Source: Chrysomallon squamiferum
Lineage: Eukaryota; Mollusca; Gastropoda; Neomphalida; Peltospiridae
Reading direction: 5' to 3'
NCBI GenBank assembly: GCA_012295275.1
Contig: CM022676.1
Coordinates: 1,029,841-1,093,840 of the forward strand
DNA length: 64,000 nt
A program made the position numbers and the translations under genes. The notes below the pieces were generated by a model. That model had not been told where the DNA came from. It did not search any database and saw only the letters and a list, made by a program, of their open reading frames with translations. Position 1 is the first letter of the stretch. Each line of letters opens with the position of its first letter. This document shows, piece after piece, positions 26,292 through 51,959 of the stretch.

Positions 26292-27666
26292 AGAGAAAAA
26301 GGAAATTTTGTTCTTTCACATTAAAAAACATTAACATAATGTTATTAACGTACAAGTCTAAATTTAACTTGACGTTTTATTATTTATTTATTTTTATTTA
26401 TTATTCTTCTTATTTTATAAATTAACAATATTAATTTACAACTGTTGTAAAGACACAAAATGTACGTTAGCATCCACTGACAGAGAGAATGAGCTTTACC
26501 CAGATTGAACTAATAATTATTTATTCAATTTCCCTAAATTATCTAACGCATTTGGGTACTTTCTGTATTTGAATTACCACTTTCAACTGCACCTATCTAC
26601 GTTTTCTACTTGACTGAGACTTGTCTATTTTAGTTTCTTCTCTGTTCAAGCAAACTTCTGGGGACAAACACATTTGAAATAAAATATTTAATAAATCGTG
26701 CTTACAAAATAAAGTCAGTTACCACAAGTATTGTTTTTGTATCAGAGTATTTAACTAACTCTAATTCTTTCTGATAAAAAAAAAAATATATATATATATT
26801 AATAATGATAATAATAATGATAATAATAATAATAATAATAAGTAAAACAAAAAATAATAATAATAAAAAAATTTAAAATTAAATTTTAAAAAACAAATAT
26901 AATTAAAAATGTATAACTGTTATCTGGGTTACTAAAAATTGTTGAAAACGAACATCAGGATTTATTTAAAATTCAGTAAATTTGTTATAATGCTCTATTG
27001 ACTATAACCAGCCTTTTGGACCTGGAGGAAATAACACACATATTTTTGTGAACTGTTATATAATTATCGTTACTTTGTATTCTTTCCTACTTGTCATGCA
27101 TTTATTATGATGTTTCGCTCTTAATATTTTTAAATCACTTTAAAAGTAAACTTTATTCTTTCTTATAAATTTAATTAGACTGTCAGTGGTGTTTTGTTTG
27201 CTTTTATTTAAAATAATTTATTATAATTATTACTGTTATTATTATTGTAATTATTATTATTTATAGATGTTGTTGTTGTTTTAGCCAAAATTATTATCGA
27301 GGAAAAGAAATGACTGCAAAGTTAATCTTGTATGATTGTGTGTAGATACTGCAGATAGTAAGTGTTTCTGCTTGATAAGTATAAACGGGATAAAGGGATA
27401 GAACACAGAACAGATCGGTAGGTGCAAACAGAATATATGTGCAGACAAACAAATAGATAAAGAAAGAAAGATAATAGATAAAGGTTCTTATTCCGTATTT
27501 CCGATGGTACTGCGGGCTCATCCTATAAAATAAAAAAAAAATTCCCCATTTTTTAAATATATTTTTTTTATATTATACAAACACAAACAGAATTTTTTAA
27601 ACTTCGAAAATTTGATACATCTATGTTTTTAACTTTTTATTTTTTAAATTTATTTATTTATTCATA

Positions 27667-27730
<64 letters not shown>
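27667..27730. repeat. (ATT)n microsatellite
   Basis: A run of more than twenty ATT units followed by TTTA-type repeats. Confidence 0.9.
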
Positions 27731-27731
<1 letters not shown>

Positions 27732-28487
27732 TATTTTATTATTATTTATTTATTTATTTATTTATTTTTTGTGTGAAAAGAAATACATTTTAATTTGATG
27801 TCTTGCGTCAAAGATTTATTCGGAATTACAAATTACTCTCCGGCTGCCAACGCAGTCTCATGTAGAAATATCTAAAATTTTATTATTAAAATGTATTATT
27901 ATAAATATTAACAAAATTATTAATAAACAGGAATCTCTTTTTATCGAACTAATGTCGTTACCAAGATGTGTGCGCGTGCAGTTAGGATGCTGCAATTGAA
28001 ATCAATGGTTTATGAAAAGAAAAAAAACAGCTGTATTTAACACTGACCTCGTGGATCGGCAGATAAACTGTCAGAAATTCTGTCACGGTCAGTCAGTTTA
28101 TAATATCTACAAGTGTTATTTGAGTCTTATAACGTGAGATCTACAAGAAGTGATGAAAATAAACGGAAGAGCTGTGATGAACTTCATTCGCCCTGAACTT
28201 TATACCAATATTTTATTATCTTGTTAATAATTACTCTTTGTATTTTTTCTGGTTATTTACAGAACGGCAACCACTCATTCCGGATGTTCAAAACATACTT
28301 TCGCGAACTAGGACGAAATTTTTTTTAGTTTGTAATTGGACGAATCTTTGATGTATGATCGATGTGTTTTGATCGGTTGAAATTGAGAATATTTTTATAA
28401 TGAAGCGTATTACATGGAAAATTGACGGATTTGATAAATTCCAAAATGAGGATAAAGAGGGGCATTCATGAAAATGATAAATAAAAT

Positions 28488-28535
28488 CTACTTTCCACCA
28501 GCATTATCGCTTTCACTTTTTGTTCTCTTGGGCGC
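28488..28535 (-). CDS. Candidate first exon with a TISU/YY1-like start
   Basis: On the minus strand, CCAATATGGCGCCC is followed by a 16-codon open stretch (MAPKRTKSESDNAGGK) that ends in AAAGTAGAT. The context around the ATG resembles the TISU/YY1 initiator (SAASATGGCGGC), which marks very short 5' leaders of housekeeping genes. The last bases can be read as a weak GT donor or as a TAG stop. No downstream exon could be confirmed. The protein is not recognised. Confidence 0.22.
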   Translation of the reverse strand, partial: APKRTKSESDNAGGK

Positions 28536-28754
28536 CATATTGGATAGGGTATAATAATAAAAAAATATATATACACATAAAAGCAGCAACACCATAAAAA
28601 ATGCCTGTAATCCTTTCTTTGACCTGGTTTTGACGTAAGCATCTTTTCTTATCTTTACCGACGTCAAAAGAAAGCTTGTCGTGGCGCGTCGCTGTAGTTC
28701 GTAACTCGGGACATTATTCGTAAACCGAGACAAAAATTGCCCTAGATCACACAC

Positions 28755-29578
28755 ATTATATATATCTATATAGACTGTTTTGATTTCTTTATTTGAAGAA
28801 AAAGCAGTTTTAATGATAGATCCATGTATAAATGTCCCAGCTCATCGTGTTAAACATCCATATCTATCTCTCTACCTATCTATCTTTCTATCAGCCAGTT
28901 CAAATGAAGGCCTTGTCTCTTAACTGTTAATGATTAACTATCTTTGTAGTAGTTGTGCTAGTAACTGCTAGGAGTGTTTGGGGCTGAAGAGAAAGAATTC
29001 AGACAGGGAATTGTTTTGGGGCTACACCGGATACCTTTTCAAATCAAGACTCCGATTTCACTTGCATTATTATAATTATTATCATTGTTTATTAGCTAGA
29101 TACTTATTCATTATAATTTATATCATAATATAAATAAATTTAAAAAACAAACAAAACAATAAAATAACATTATTTTGGTATTCAGTTTTAGTGGGGTAAC
29201 AGATGTAGATAATATTTAAATAGTTTGGAATTCAAAATTAAAATGTATAATCGGCAAGATATAATAAAATTACACAACAAACTGGAAAGAAACCTAACAG
29301 TGTGGTCATTTTAACTAATTTTTAAATTAATTCTGAATAACTTTAGAGGGAGAAATGCATCGAAAATAAAGAGAAGTAGGTTAAACTAAGCGATAAACTA
29401 TGCGCTGACTTCCTGTCAGCACTAAACTCCTTTAGCTGGTGAATCGAACACGTGATAGGGAAGAGAGAGAGAGAGCGGGAAAAAAAGACTGAGGGATTAA
29501 ATCCCAACAAATTAACAACCGAAGAACAAGTGTCTAATAATGATACATTTACTTGAAGATTAACCATAAAAGACAGAT
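28755..29578. other. Intergenic stretch, nothing assigned
   Basis: Contains a short TATC-type run (28858-28895) and a GA-rich patch (29459-29490) before the candidate ORF at 29579. No other signal was seen. Confidence 0.4.
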
Positions 29579-29869
29579 ATGGCTGTTACACACTATGGAC
29601 AATTTTTGCGACTGAGTCGCACTGTAATTTGTATTTGGATGGTGCATGCAGCCAAATCGGATAACGAAAACTTAAAAAACCTTTCACTTCCTGTTTCTGT
29701 AAACGTCTTAAAAGATGAAAACTCTGAAAGTGCCAAGTGTCTGAATGGCGTCACTTCGGTTTTAAGATCTTCCAGATACGGTGGAGTTGCTCTAAATACG
29801 ACGGTTGTCAATGCATCTTTTGGTACCAATTATAATTGGCTCTCAAGTTTTATTCATTTACCACTATAA
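29579..29869 (+). CDS. Candidate secreted-protein ORF or first exon (96 codons), unknown
   Basis: The ATG is in a fair context (AGATATGG). The first 27 residues contain a moderately hydrophobic stretch (TVICIWMVHAA) that could be a weak signal peptide. Three N-glycosylation sequons follow (NLS, NTT, NAS). Composition is less AT-rich than the flanks. The reverse strand is also open over 29593-29829, which weakens the case. A GT donor inside the ORF (TTTTG/GTACCA at 29819-29826) would leave phase 1. The family is not recognised. Confidence 0.3.
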   Translation: MAVTHYGQFLRLSRTVICIWMVHAAKSDNENLKNLSLPVSVNVLKDENSESAKCLNGVTSVLRSSRYGGVALNTTVVNASFGTNYNWLSSFIHLPL

Positions 29870-30314
29870 CGAAATTGAGAATGAGGTATGTTAGTCAACT
29901 TACAGTTACACTATTTTAAGTATTTATAATGACAGAATACTTCATTATATGTATTTTGTTATGAAGTGTCCAATATAGATACATTAACAAAATGAATAAC
30001 TGAATAAAGCATAAGAAAATGCATGTTGATTTTATTTTGAACACTAAAAATACTGAGTCACTGACATCTAGTATACTGTATAGGTACCGGCAGCCTAGCC
30101 GATATAATTGGTCGAAGCTGTTCCTCCACTCCCAAATCCCTTCTATAAATCATATAATACAAATACATGTAACTAAAGATCTTTATGTGCTCTTTTAAAT
30201 GGTGGTGGTGTTCTTGTTTTATGTTAAATCAGTTCTTTGTACGAGTGTTAAACGCGGTGGGGGTAAACGCACTTCGGCGCCCGTGGTCAGCAATTAACAG
30301 CGTGGAGTAAAAAG

Positions 30315-30600
30315 TCCTAAAATAGGGTCGCTCTACAAACGCCTGGCTTGTTTTCGCTAAAATGGCTTCAATGTTATTTTTAGCACACCTAGGCGGGTCA
30401 AAGTTCAATCTTTCTAACAGCGTGCATGTCGCTGGCAATGGCTTATATCAAAAGTTGTGTCCAAAAATGTACTTTTTCATGCCTTCAAACCTGTTTTGAG
30501 AAAAAAATATCACTCAATTACCTTTCAAACAATGCGCGACACTACGGTGTATCGTCTTTGGCGAAAACAAGCTCCGCGTTTGAACGTAGCACGTGCTTAG
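30315..30600. repeat. Imperfect inverted repeat (fold-back) in a CpG-rich patch
   Basis: The left arm near 30330-30365, read in reverse complement, gives TTAGCGAAAACAAGCC then GGCGTTTGTAGAGC. The right arm at about 30557-30592 reads TTGGCGAAAACAAGCT then CGCGTTTGAACGTAGC. The arms are separated by roughly 200 bp. A further TAGCGAAATCGC word occurs at 30598 and 30787. This is consistent with a fold-back or MITE-like element; its ends are not defined. Confidence 0.45.
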
Positions 30601-31014
30601 CGAAATCGCCATTACGTTACTTTTTTTTTACAGAACGAAATTGCCGTAGATCTTATGTACAGCTAGAAAGGTCTGGCGCTGTTTAAAATGATTATTTATA
30701 TGTTGTTTATATTTTTAATAACTTGTTGCCTGTTTGTTTTTCTTCAGTGTTCCTACTTTTAGCGTATACATTATAGCACGTGCGTAGCGAAATCGCGTTC
30801 TGAAATAAACGAATTAACATTGTTTTGCCGATTACTATCTTCAGTTTAAAACCGTCGATTGTTTTGCTTTCAAAATTCTTGCAATAAACGTCGAATTAAG
30901 AATCGTAAACATAACAAACTATACAACATAACAGAACAATGTATTCAGAGGTATTAATGGAATGCTGAATAAAAAAATCTAATCACTTTTTTAAAATGTA
31001 AAATCATAAATGAT

Positions 31015-31195
31015 CAGTTTTAAAACATTATTTTTGCTTGTTGATAAGCTCTATCACAGAAAATTTCAACAATAGTCAGATGATAGGTAACTTTCACAGC
31101 AAGTACAAAGCTAAGAAAATTATTTTATGTTTGCTTCAAATGACAGACTTATAACACCTGTGTCTTTAATTGCCTCTAGTCTCATGATTACATAC
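31015..31195 (+). repeat. Dispersed repeat, copy 2 (partner at 5775-5965)
   Basis: Shares the same ordered words with 5775-5965, including CAACAATAGTCAGATGATAG and CACAGCAAGTACAAAGC. It is shorter by several small deletions. Confidence 0.6.
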
Positions 31196-33115
31196 ATGTC
31201 CCTGATTAATACCTGCAACACTTTTCTGGAGTTGACTCCAAGGATTAGCTAAGTTTATGTATTGCAAAGGATTATGGTTAAACATCAAATGCTTGTAGAC
31301 CTTTTAAGTAAAATTTAGATATATATGATATATACACATCACTGTATCTTAACTTATTACTACCAATTATTTAATAGAGTGAAAATTGAAGCTGCTTATG
31401 TAAATAAAGTTGTGCTGTTCTATATAAATTGAAAAGGTAATTTTTTTTTATGGGCTTGGTAGAATTTTTTTTATTATTATTACAAATGTTAAATTCAAGT
31501 ATGTCATTTGAAAGATATTGATAAATTGTTCATAAAAACTGAAACCACTGTCTATTTGAACTTTTAGTCATTCTGCCATGTGTCATTTTGAAGATTTTGG
31601 CATGTTCAGCATGTTATTGTGAACACACATACAAATAGACAGGTCTGAAAAAAATTGAGCTCATTTAGCAAGTTGGTACCATCACTCTTGTTGATTTTCA
31701 GCCTTTTGTGCCAATTACTTTTCAAACTACAGTTGGCCGAAGTAGCCCTTTCTGCTAATTAGCCAAAAGAGGGCTAAAAAACAACCAAATACCTGTCATA
31801 CCAATTTGCTGCTGGAGATAGAGTCATAATTTTTTGTGTGTTTTCATTCTTTTTGCTACAGCTTTCATGTGCTATATGATTTTTTTGCATATTATGTGAA
31901 ATTAAAGTCAGAAAAAATTTGCTTGCCAGTACCTACTAGTATGATAGTGCTAAAGTAACAAGAAGAAAAACAGGATACAATGTTCCCACTATATAATTAT
32001 TCTGTTATTTCTTTTCATTTATTAGTTTAGTTATTAATTTACATATTTGTTTGTTTTGGTTGGTGCTGTAATGTTTTTATAACAACATCCTTGCATTTCA
32101 ATCAATTTATTCATTTATTTATTTATTTATTATTATTATTATCATTATTATTATTATTATTATCATTATTATTATTATTATTTCTGTAATGAATGATATT
32201 AGTTGTTAATATTCATTCTTGTTACTAACATAATTATTCATACAGAATTTTTTTTATCTAGATTTGCTTATTATTATTATGTTATTCGTTTATTGTTGTG
32301 ACAGATAATTCATGCTTGTTATTTACAAATATTGTAGATTATTCATATTGAAATTTCATTTCTGGATATACTTACATTTCACTGTTGTGGTGTTCTTGTT
32401 TGCAGAAACACAGCAGTTTCCTATTATATAGAATTTAAATCTGGACAATTCAAAACAAGGACAAAAATAACAAACCCACAGTGTTTGAATTCAGACTTCA
32501 GTAATAATGTAAAGAATAAAACAATAATTAAGAATGTACAAAATCTTATTTGTTGATTATTAATGACATTTCTTTTTCTTGGAAAGGTGAAAAACAAAAG
32601 AAAAAATTATTAATAATAAAAAAAAAAAAAGAAAAAAAAAGGCCAAGTAAATGGCTGTTGATAGAAATAAGATAATGGCTATGGTTTGTTACAGTACATT
32701 TCATATTTGTGCATCATTACTCACACACTTTTCTGGTGTTGAACTCGGCATGCAATAATCTTTTAAAAAAAAAATACAAATGTTGTATTTCATGATATTT
32801 GCATGATAAAACAGAAAATAACAAGAATTATATGAAATGAAATTATAACAAGCACATTTAATTTTAATTTTTATTTGCTATCTTATATCATTTTATGCTT
32901 CTCCATAGTCAGCAGGAGCTGTTTTTCAGTTCAGTGAATGTGTCTTTCATTGTTCTCTCGTTTCTTTCTTTTTCTGTTTGCTTGTTTATTTGGTTTTTTG
33001 TTTAAAACAATTCAGTGATGTTATTTTTGGGTTGATAAATAAATTATAACAATTTGTTTTAATTTCATATATCCTTACTATTTTGTAAATCGAACTCTTT
33101 GCCCGATGAATCCAG

Positions 33116-33230
33116 AAGAAAGAAAGAAAATGAGAAAGGAGCAGTCAATTTATGTAGAACTGTCAACCATGGCTCAAAATAACACTCCATTTATGTTCCA
33201 GGCAAAGTTTTTGAAAGACTTTAAAATAGG
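33116..33230 (+). CDS. Unassigned internal exon candidate, 115 nt
   Basis: After CCAG at 33112-33115 an open stretch encodes ERKKMRKEQSIYVELSTMAQ then NNTPFMFQAKFLKDFKIG, ending at a GTAACA donor. It enters with two bases and leaves with two, so its phase does not match the ABCC exon at 33735. The protein-like composition suggests a genuine exon of another gene. The family is not recognised. Its entry phase would fit a donor inside the 29579 ORF, but this is speculation. Confidence 0.35.
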
Positions 33231-33734
33231 GTAACACAAAAATGATCTTCTTTATTAATGTGTTTATTGTATGTTAGTGTATGTTCAGTTACTGAGTTTT
33301 ATTTATATCTTTGTGTGTGTGGAAATAAAATTTGTTTCTATGTATATGTTAAGAGTATGCTGAATAATTATTTTCTTGTATACTTCACTATAAATGTTTC
33401 TGTTTTTTAATTCTTTACACTAGATGAAATATGTGTTTAAAAGTCTCTGATAAAATGATCCTGCTAAATATATGAATTATTTAACTTTGAAATATCATAT
33501 TTTGGATAATGAAAACTAAGTAAAAAAAACCCCTGCTTTTAATACAAGAAATTCTTTCATAATTAGCAGAAAGGTGTCTTTTAAATAACGTTTATTCATT
33601 AGACAGAAAAACAAATCAACAGCTAAAGTTTGACATCCTAACTGTGACTGAGTTACTGTTTTCTCTTGAAATTCATAAATTCTATTTTATTTTTTCAGAA
33701 GCCAAATAATTAATTATTTGTTTTCTTTTGTCAG

Positions 33735-39757
<6,023 letters not shown>

Positions 39758-39879
39758 GTAAACATAAAAATGTCTTTGACATTTGAACTCTGTGACACAG
39801 GTACCTAATTTCTTCTTACTTTTAAACTGTATTATTAAAGGTTAACAAATAGGTCATATTACAGTTAAATTATTTTACA

Positions 39880-39995
39880 TTTCAGGCTAATGTGTCAATA
39901 AGTCATATTACAGTATAATGTTTTACATGTGAGGTTAATGTGTCAGGTCATACTACAGTAAATGTTTTTATAATTACAGGCTAATGTGTCAGTAT
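39880..39995 (+). repeat. Short array of an acceptor plus exon start (CAGGCTAATGTGTCA)
   Basis: Three variants of TTTCAGGCTAATGTGTCA are separated by GGTCATATTACAGT words. The last (39976-) reads AN-VSV, matching the start of the ABCC exon that should follow 39757, but it then diverges, so the genuine exon is truncated. Longer versions of this array occur at 50735-50960 and 55430-55640. Confidence 0.6.
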
Positions 39996-40629
39996 TAAAC
40001 TTTTTAAACACAACGACTGTGTCACTCGTGATCCACACAGTTGTCAGTATTTATTGTATTTGGAATTAAGAGTGTCTGAAATTAGTGAACTGTTTAAACA
40101 ACTCTGAAAATAAAAAGTAATTGAAAATTTTGTTAAACAAATATATCCATAAAACTGTTAGAAGATTTAAATGTTGTTAACTTTGTTTCATAGTTTAGGG
40201 GAAAGAAAAAGTATCCATATTGGCTTGTACTTTTTGTTTTTATTTTCTATTTTCATACTTTATGTTTAGTTAAGGCTAGTTTATGATGTATGTTCTTTTT
40301 CATGTTTATGAATCATCATCATTATTTCAGGTATATTTTTAAGTTGTAACTTTGATGATACAAAATCAATGGTCTAAATAGATTCTCTATACCTTTGTTT
40401 AATTAATAACAAAAAAACAGTACAAAAGAATAGATTTCAAGATATTTCACCATTATGTTTTGTGTACAGGGTGTATCATTGAGTTCAGGGCAGACCAAAT
40501 ATATCTATCTTTTAATTTTTTTACTTTAATTTTGTTGGGAAATAAACAGCTATTACACCAAAAAATTACTCCTAGAAAAGAACAGATGCTTTAGAGGAAA
40601 CAAACTTTTATTTAAAATATGTGAGACTA

Positions 40630-40963
40630 GTTAATTAATTAAAGTTCACGGATTTCAGTGTAAATACAGAGACGAATGATGGAAACCTGTATGCTGCAGT
40701 GAGATTATTTAGTTAATAAAAGGAAACTGATTTCAGTATGAACACAGATAGAGAATGGGAAGCTGTATGTTGTGCTGAGATAATTAATTACTCTTCACTG
40801 ATTTCAGAATGGACGCAAAGATAGAGAATGGGAAGCTATATCTTGTGGTGGGACTAGTTAATTTATTAAAGTTCACTGATTTCAGTATAAACATAGAGAT
40901 AGAGGGTGGAAAGCTATATCTTGTGGTGGGACTAGTTAATTTATTAAAGTTCACTGATTTCAG
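40630..40963 (+). repeat. Four to five degenerate copies of the Walker A exon start, directly upstream of that exon
   Basis: Units of about 75-100 bp read TTCACTGATTTCAGTATAAA then C-ATAGAGATAGAGG-TGGGAAG then CT-TATGCTGTGGT. They are near-copies of the acceptor and first roughly 50 coding bases of the exon that starts at 40964. The two units nearest the exon are almost identical to each other and to the exon and keep the frame open. Confidence 0.8.
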
Positions 40964-43494
<2,531 letters not shown>

Positions 43495-43730
43495 GTAAGA
43501 TGTCTTCTGTGTCTCTCTGTCTATCTTCAAAGTCAGATTTTGGCATGGATAAACCAGTTTATTTGTAAATATCATTTATTTGCAATTGATTATGAAGATA
43601 AATTGCAGAAACTACCCAATAATGAAATATCATATCAGTTAAATTTACAAATGAACATGATCCAATTATTATTTGTTACATAAACTTTAAAGAAAAACAC
43701 AGTGATGAAGTCCTAACTGTGCTGTGACAG

Positions 43731-44926
43731 AAGACAGGGAGGAAACGGAAAGCAGCTTGTGTCAGATTACCTCACTGGTCACCTCGGTAACACGATACTC
43801 CAAACCTTCCAGTCAAGTAGAAAAGACAGCAGCAGAGGAACAGGCTGGCAGTCAGAGGCAGACAGTTTGAAATCTGGATTCACTGACCTAATTACAGAAA
43901 AACACCCAAATCTCCAAGTCATCAATAATAACAAGAGATAAAAACACAGTCTGCCAAGCAGTAGCAGATGTGACTCAACCACTCTCCTCAGGTCTACACA
44001 CCTCTCTCTGTCTTCAGATTCCTGTAAGAGATCAGCTGAACACCACAACCCATTGTGCTGCCTCTTCAACTACTTCACTTATCTAACAACACATTTTATT
44101 ATGTTTTGATAAATGAATGTTTACATTCCATTTGAACTTTTCTTATCTGTATTTTATTTTTTCATTCAGCATTTATAAAATACTTAGTTTGTATTTAAAA
44201 TTATTATAAGTACACACATAGACACTTGTTTTTCAGTTGAGGCAATCAAGTCAAAAATTCAGGAGAGAGTAGACAATGTAACTTCAGATTCAGCAAAAAC
44301 ATCTGGAGATGATTCAGGGTACACAGTTCTCTTACATCATGAGTTAAAATCTTTGCCATGTTTCATTTTCACTGATCAAAGACAACCTCTACAATAATTT
44401 GTTGATGTTAAGTAGTTTGTTTGTTTGTTGAACACTGATTTGAGACAGTGTGAGGTAAATCAGTGGAGTATTAACTGTTGAGGAGTTTCAGTGACAGTTT
44501 CTTCTTTCACATTACTTTAGCAGAATCATACGTTTGACACAGTTCTTTTAATATTTCAGTTAGGATAGTTTTGATTGGCAAATAAATAGTGGACTCTCTC
44601 TTTCTCTTGAGTTTGTACATTATCGATTGTGTTGCTTATGTGTGTGCTTGACTTTTGTTTATGTATGTGTTTGTATGTACTGTGTGTCTGTATATGTGTG
44701 TGTGTGTTCTATATTTAACACGTTATAAAATGGTGTATTTTGTTGTGTGTTTAGTGTGAGGACTGCAGCTGTTTTTAGAGGACAGCAATGTCTACATACA
44801 GGAGACAAACACAGCATCAACACAGATGAAAAACAGGATGAAAAACAGGGTGAAAATAAAGGTGAAAAGACAGGTGAAAAGAAAGGTGAAAAACTTGTTC
44901 AGATAGAAAAATCAGAAACAGGACAG
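43731..44926 (+). CDS. ABCC1-like: ABCC transporter: cytoplasmic linker exons
   Basis: Exon 44237-44318 (EAIKSKIQERVDNVTSDS) joins 43494 in phase, and 44755-44926 ends LVQIEKSETGQ, matching the T-G-Q-V junction before TMD2 of MRPs. The last exon has a run of DEKQ/GENKGEKTGEKKGEK units, a small internal coding repeat. A possible symmetric cassette exon, 43731-43850 (SSLCQITSLVTSVTRYSKPS), has matching entry and exit phases but a weak donor (GTCAGA); without that donor it would hit a stop at about 43870. Confidence 0.7.
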
Positions 44927-45417
44927 GTGAGATAAATACATTCATTTATATAAAATAGAAAACTTTGTTCTGTGTTTGAGTGGAGAAATGATAAATGAAA
45001 CTGTTAATCTTAGATATTTTGTCATCACTAATTTGAAACAAAAAACCAGCACTACATTTTACTAGTAATAGTCCTGTATTTACATGATGTTTGCTTTTTC
45101 TTGAACACAGTTTTAGGCAGCTAATTAAAAAACTGGAGCTATGCTCATTTCCTGATGAACACTCAAAGACTTCTTGCTGAGTTAGTTGTATATCAACAAA
45201 TATTTATTTTGGATATGTGTAGGTTTTCTTTTCACTGTATCAGATATTAGAAAGTACTGTAAACACAGACATTACAAGGGATAAATCTGGGATAAGATTT
45301 AGAAACTAGTGCAATATAAACAAACACACACACTCACATTTGTTTTTGGCTTAAAATGCGTGACAATGCAAAGTCTAAATTGCATCTGTGAAATATTTAT
45401 CTAAATTTTACTTTCAG

Positions 45418-48848
<3,431 letters not shown>

Positions 48849-48989
48849 TAAATTTTTATTTTTGTTTTATTTGAACAATAAAATTATCAAATATTTTAAT
48901 GTTATCTTGAAAATATGTGATGTATGTAGTAAATTCTGTAATGATATAGATATATTCTTTTTTTTTTAACTTTTGAATTTAGTCAATTT

Positions 48990-48990
48990 A

Positions 48991-49033
<43 letters not shown>
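48990..49033. repeat. (GT)n microsatellite
   Basis: An uninterrupted GT run in the intron between the last TMD2 exon and the first NBD2 exon. Confidence 0.9.
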
Positions 49034-49036
<3 letters not shown>

Positions 49037-49128
49037 TGATAATTCTTTCAACAGCAGTATTTCTCAATTATTTGTCAAGTTATTTTTCATACAATCACTG
49101 TGACTTAGTAACAGAGTGAGTCTTGCAG

Positions 49129-50263
<1,135 letters not shown>

Positions 50264-50269
50264 TAATAT

Positions 50270-50415
50270 AAAAATTTAAATGTATCTGATGAATATTGAA
50301 GTGTGAAAATATTACTTTTTCTTAAAATTATTCTTATTTACTATTGATTTTTATTATCAGGTTATTTTGACATACACTATAAATAAATACATTTCTTATT
50401 CATTTTTCAAATTTT

Positions 50416-50449
<34 letters not shown>

Positions 50450-51480
50450 TGTTTTTGATCAGGTTACCTCAGCAACTTTTACTACCTATGTACTTACCTC
50501 AGACACTGGATACCTCGATGCACAGAGAGCATTTGTTGCTCTCTCACTCTTCAACATTCTCCGATTTCCTATGAGTTTACTACCTATGATAGTTTCCTAT
50601 GTTGTGCAGGTAAACATAAAAATGTCTTTGACACTTGAACTCTGTGACACAGGTACCTAATTTCTTTTTACTTTTAAACTGTATTATTAAAGGGTAATGA
50701 ATAGGTCATATTACAGTTAAATTATTTTACATTTCAGGCTAATGTGTCAGTAGGTCATATTACAGTATAATGTTTTACATGTGAGGTTAATGTGTCAGGT
50801 CATACTACAGTAAATGTTTTTATAATTACAGGCTAATGAATCAATAGGTCATATAGTTATTTTTTACATTTCAGGCTAATATGTCAATTGGTCATATTAC
50901 AGTTAACCTTTTTACATTTCAGGCTGATGAGTCAGTAGGTCATTATAGACAGTGGTCAGTATTAAACTTTTTAAACACAACGACTGTGTCACTCGTGATC
51001 CACACAGTTGTCAGTATTTAATGTGTTTGGAATTAAGAGTGTCTGAAATTAGTGAACTGTTTAAACAACTCTGAAAATAAAAAGTAATTGAAAATTTTGT
51101 TAAACAAATATATCCATAAAACTGTTAGAAGATTTAAATGTTGTTAACTTTGTTTCATAGTTTAGGGGAAAGAAAAAGTATCCATATTGGCTTGTAATTT
51201 TTGTTTTTATTTTCTATTTTCATACTTTATATTTAGTTAAGGCTAGTTTATGATGTATGTTCTTCTTCATGTTTATGAATCATCATCATTATTTCAGGTA
51301 TATTTTTAAGTTGTAACTTTGATGATACAAAAACAATGGTCTAAATAGATTCTATATACTTTTGTTTTAATTAATAACAAAAAACAGTACAAAAGAATAG
51401 ATTTCAAGATGTTGCACCATTATGTTTTGTGTACAGGGTGTATCATTGTGTTCAGGGTAGACCAAATATATCTATCTTTT
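50270..51480 (+). repeat. Segmental copy B of 39.41-40.50 kb with an intact TMD1 exon
   Basis: The sequence parallels 39.41-40.50 kb almost base for base, including the CA/TA microsatellite. The exon copy at 50463-50609 (147 nt) is open with intact splice sites and reads ALSLFNILRFPMSLLP. It keeps the LRFP Arg that is replaced by Gln in the copy at 39611. It is followed by the CAGGCTAATGTGTCA array (five variants, 50735-50960). Confidence 0.85.
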
Positions 51481-51959
51481 AATCTGTGAGGAATGGTACC
51501 TTTACTAGGGATACAACCATGCCCCAACCAACATTCAAAAAGTAAGTTTACAGACTGTTTTTAGTGTTTACTTACATATTTACACATCCAAAAAAAGAAA
51601 CACTAAATTTACTAAATATTTGTTTTTCACAGTTCAATTTTACAATATGACCAGGCTTGTTATGGTATAATTGAAAAACAACTAAAACTTTCTATTTGAA
51701 GATTTGTATCCACAATGACGGTGCTGATGTTAAAAATTAATATATTTAAAATACTAAAATGTCTATTGTCCTATCCTTTTGAACAGATCTGTTCTGTCAT
51801 GCACACAAGTGATGAAATAAAAAATTGAAAACACACAAGGACTTAGTAATGAACATGAATGTATGTATGTGTATGGATATATGTATAATATATATTTGTG
51901 TATGTTTCTGATTTCTGGAATGAAATATCAAATTAAGAGAATACATGAAATTTCATGCT

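Larger units (their letters stand above)
24856..28487. other. AT-rich intergenic DNA with microsatellites
   Basis: Holds (GT)n at about 25347-25393, (AT)n at 26250-26287, AT/AAT tracts at 26790-26850 and a long (ATT)n at 27667-27730 followed by TTTA repeats. No gene is supported. A minus-strand ORF at 27294-27521 begins with a hydrophilic segment after a possible acceptor, but has no clear partner exon. Confidence 0.55.
29880..33115. other. Intergenic DNA with fold-back segment, dispersed repeat and AT tracts
   Basis: A relatively CpG-rich patch spans 30100-30830 and contains the inverted repeat described separately. A dispersed repeat lies at 31015-31195 and an (ATT)n run at 32122-32182. 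A 43-codon ORF from the ATG at 30362 has no support. No transporter N-terminal (TMD0) exons were found here. Confidence 0.5.
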
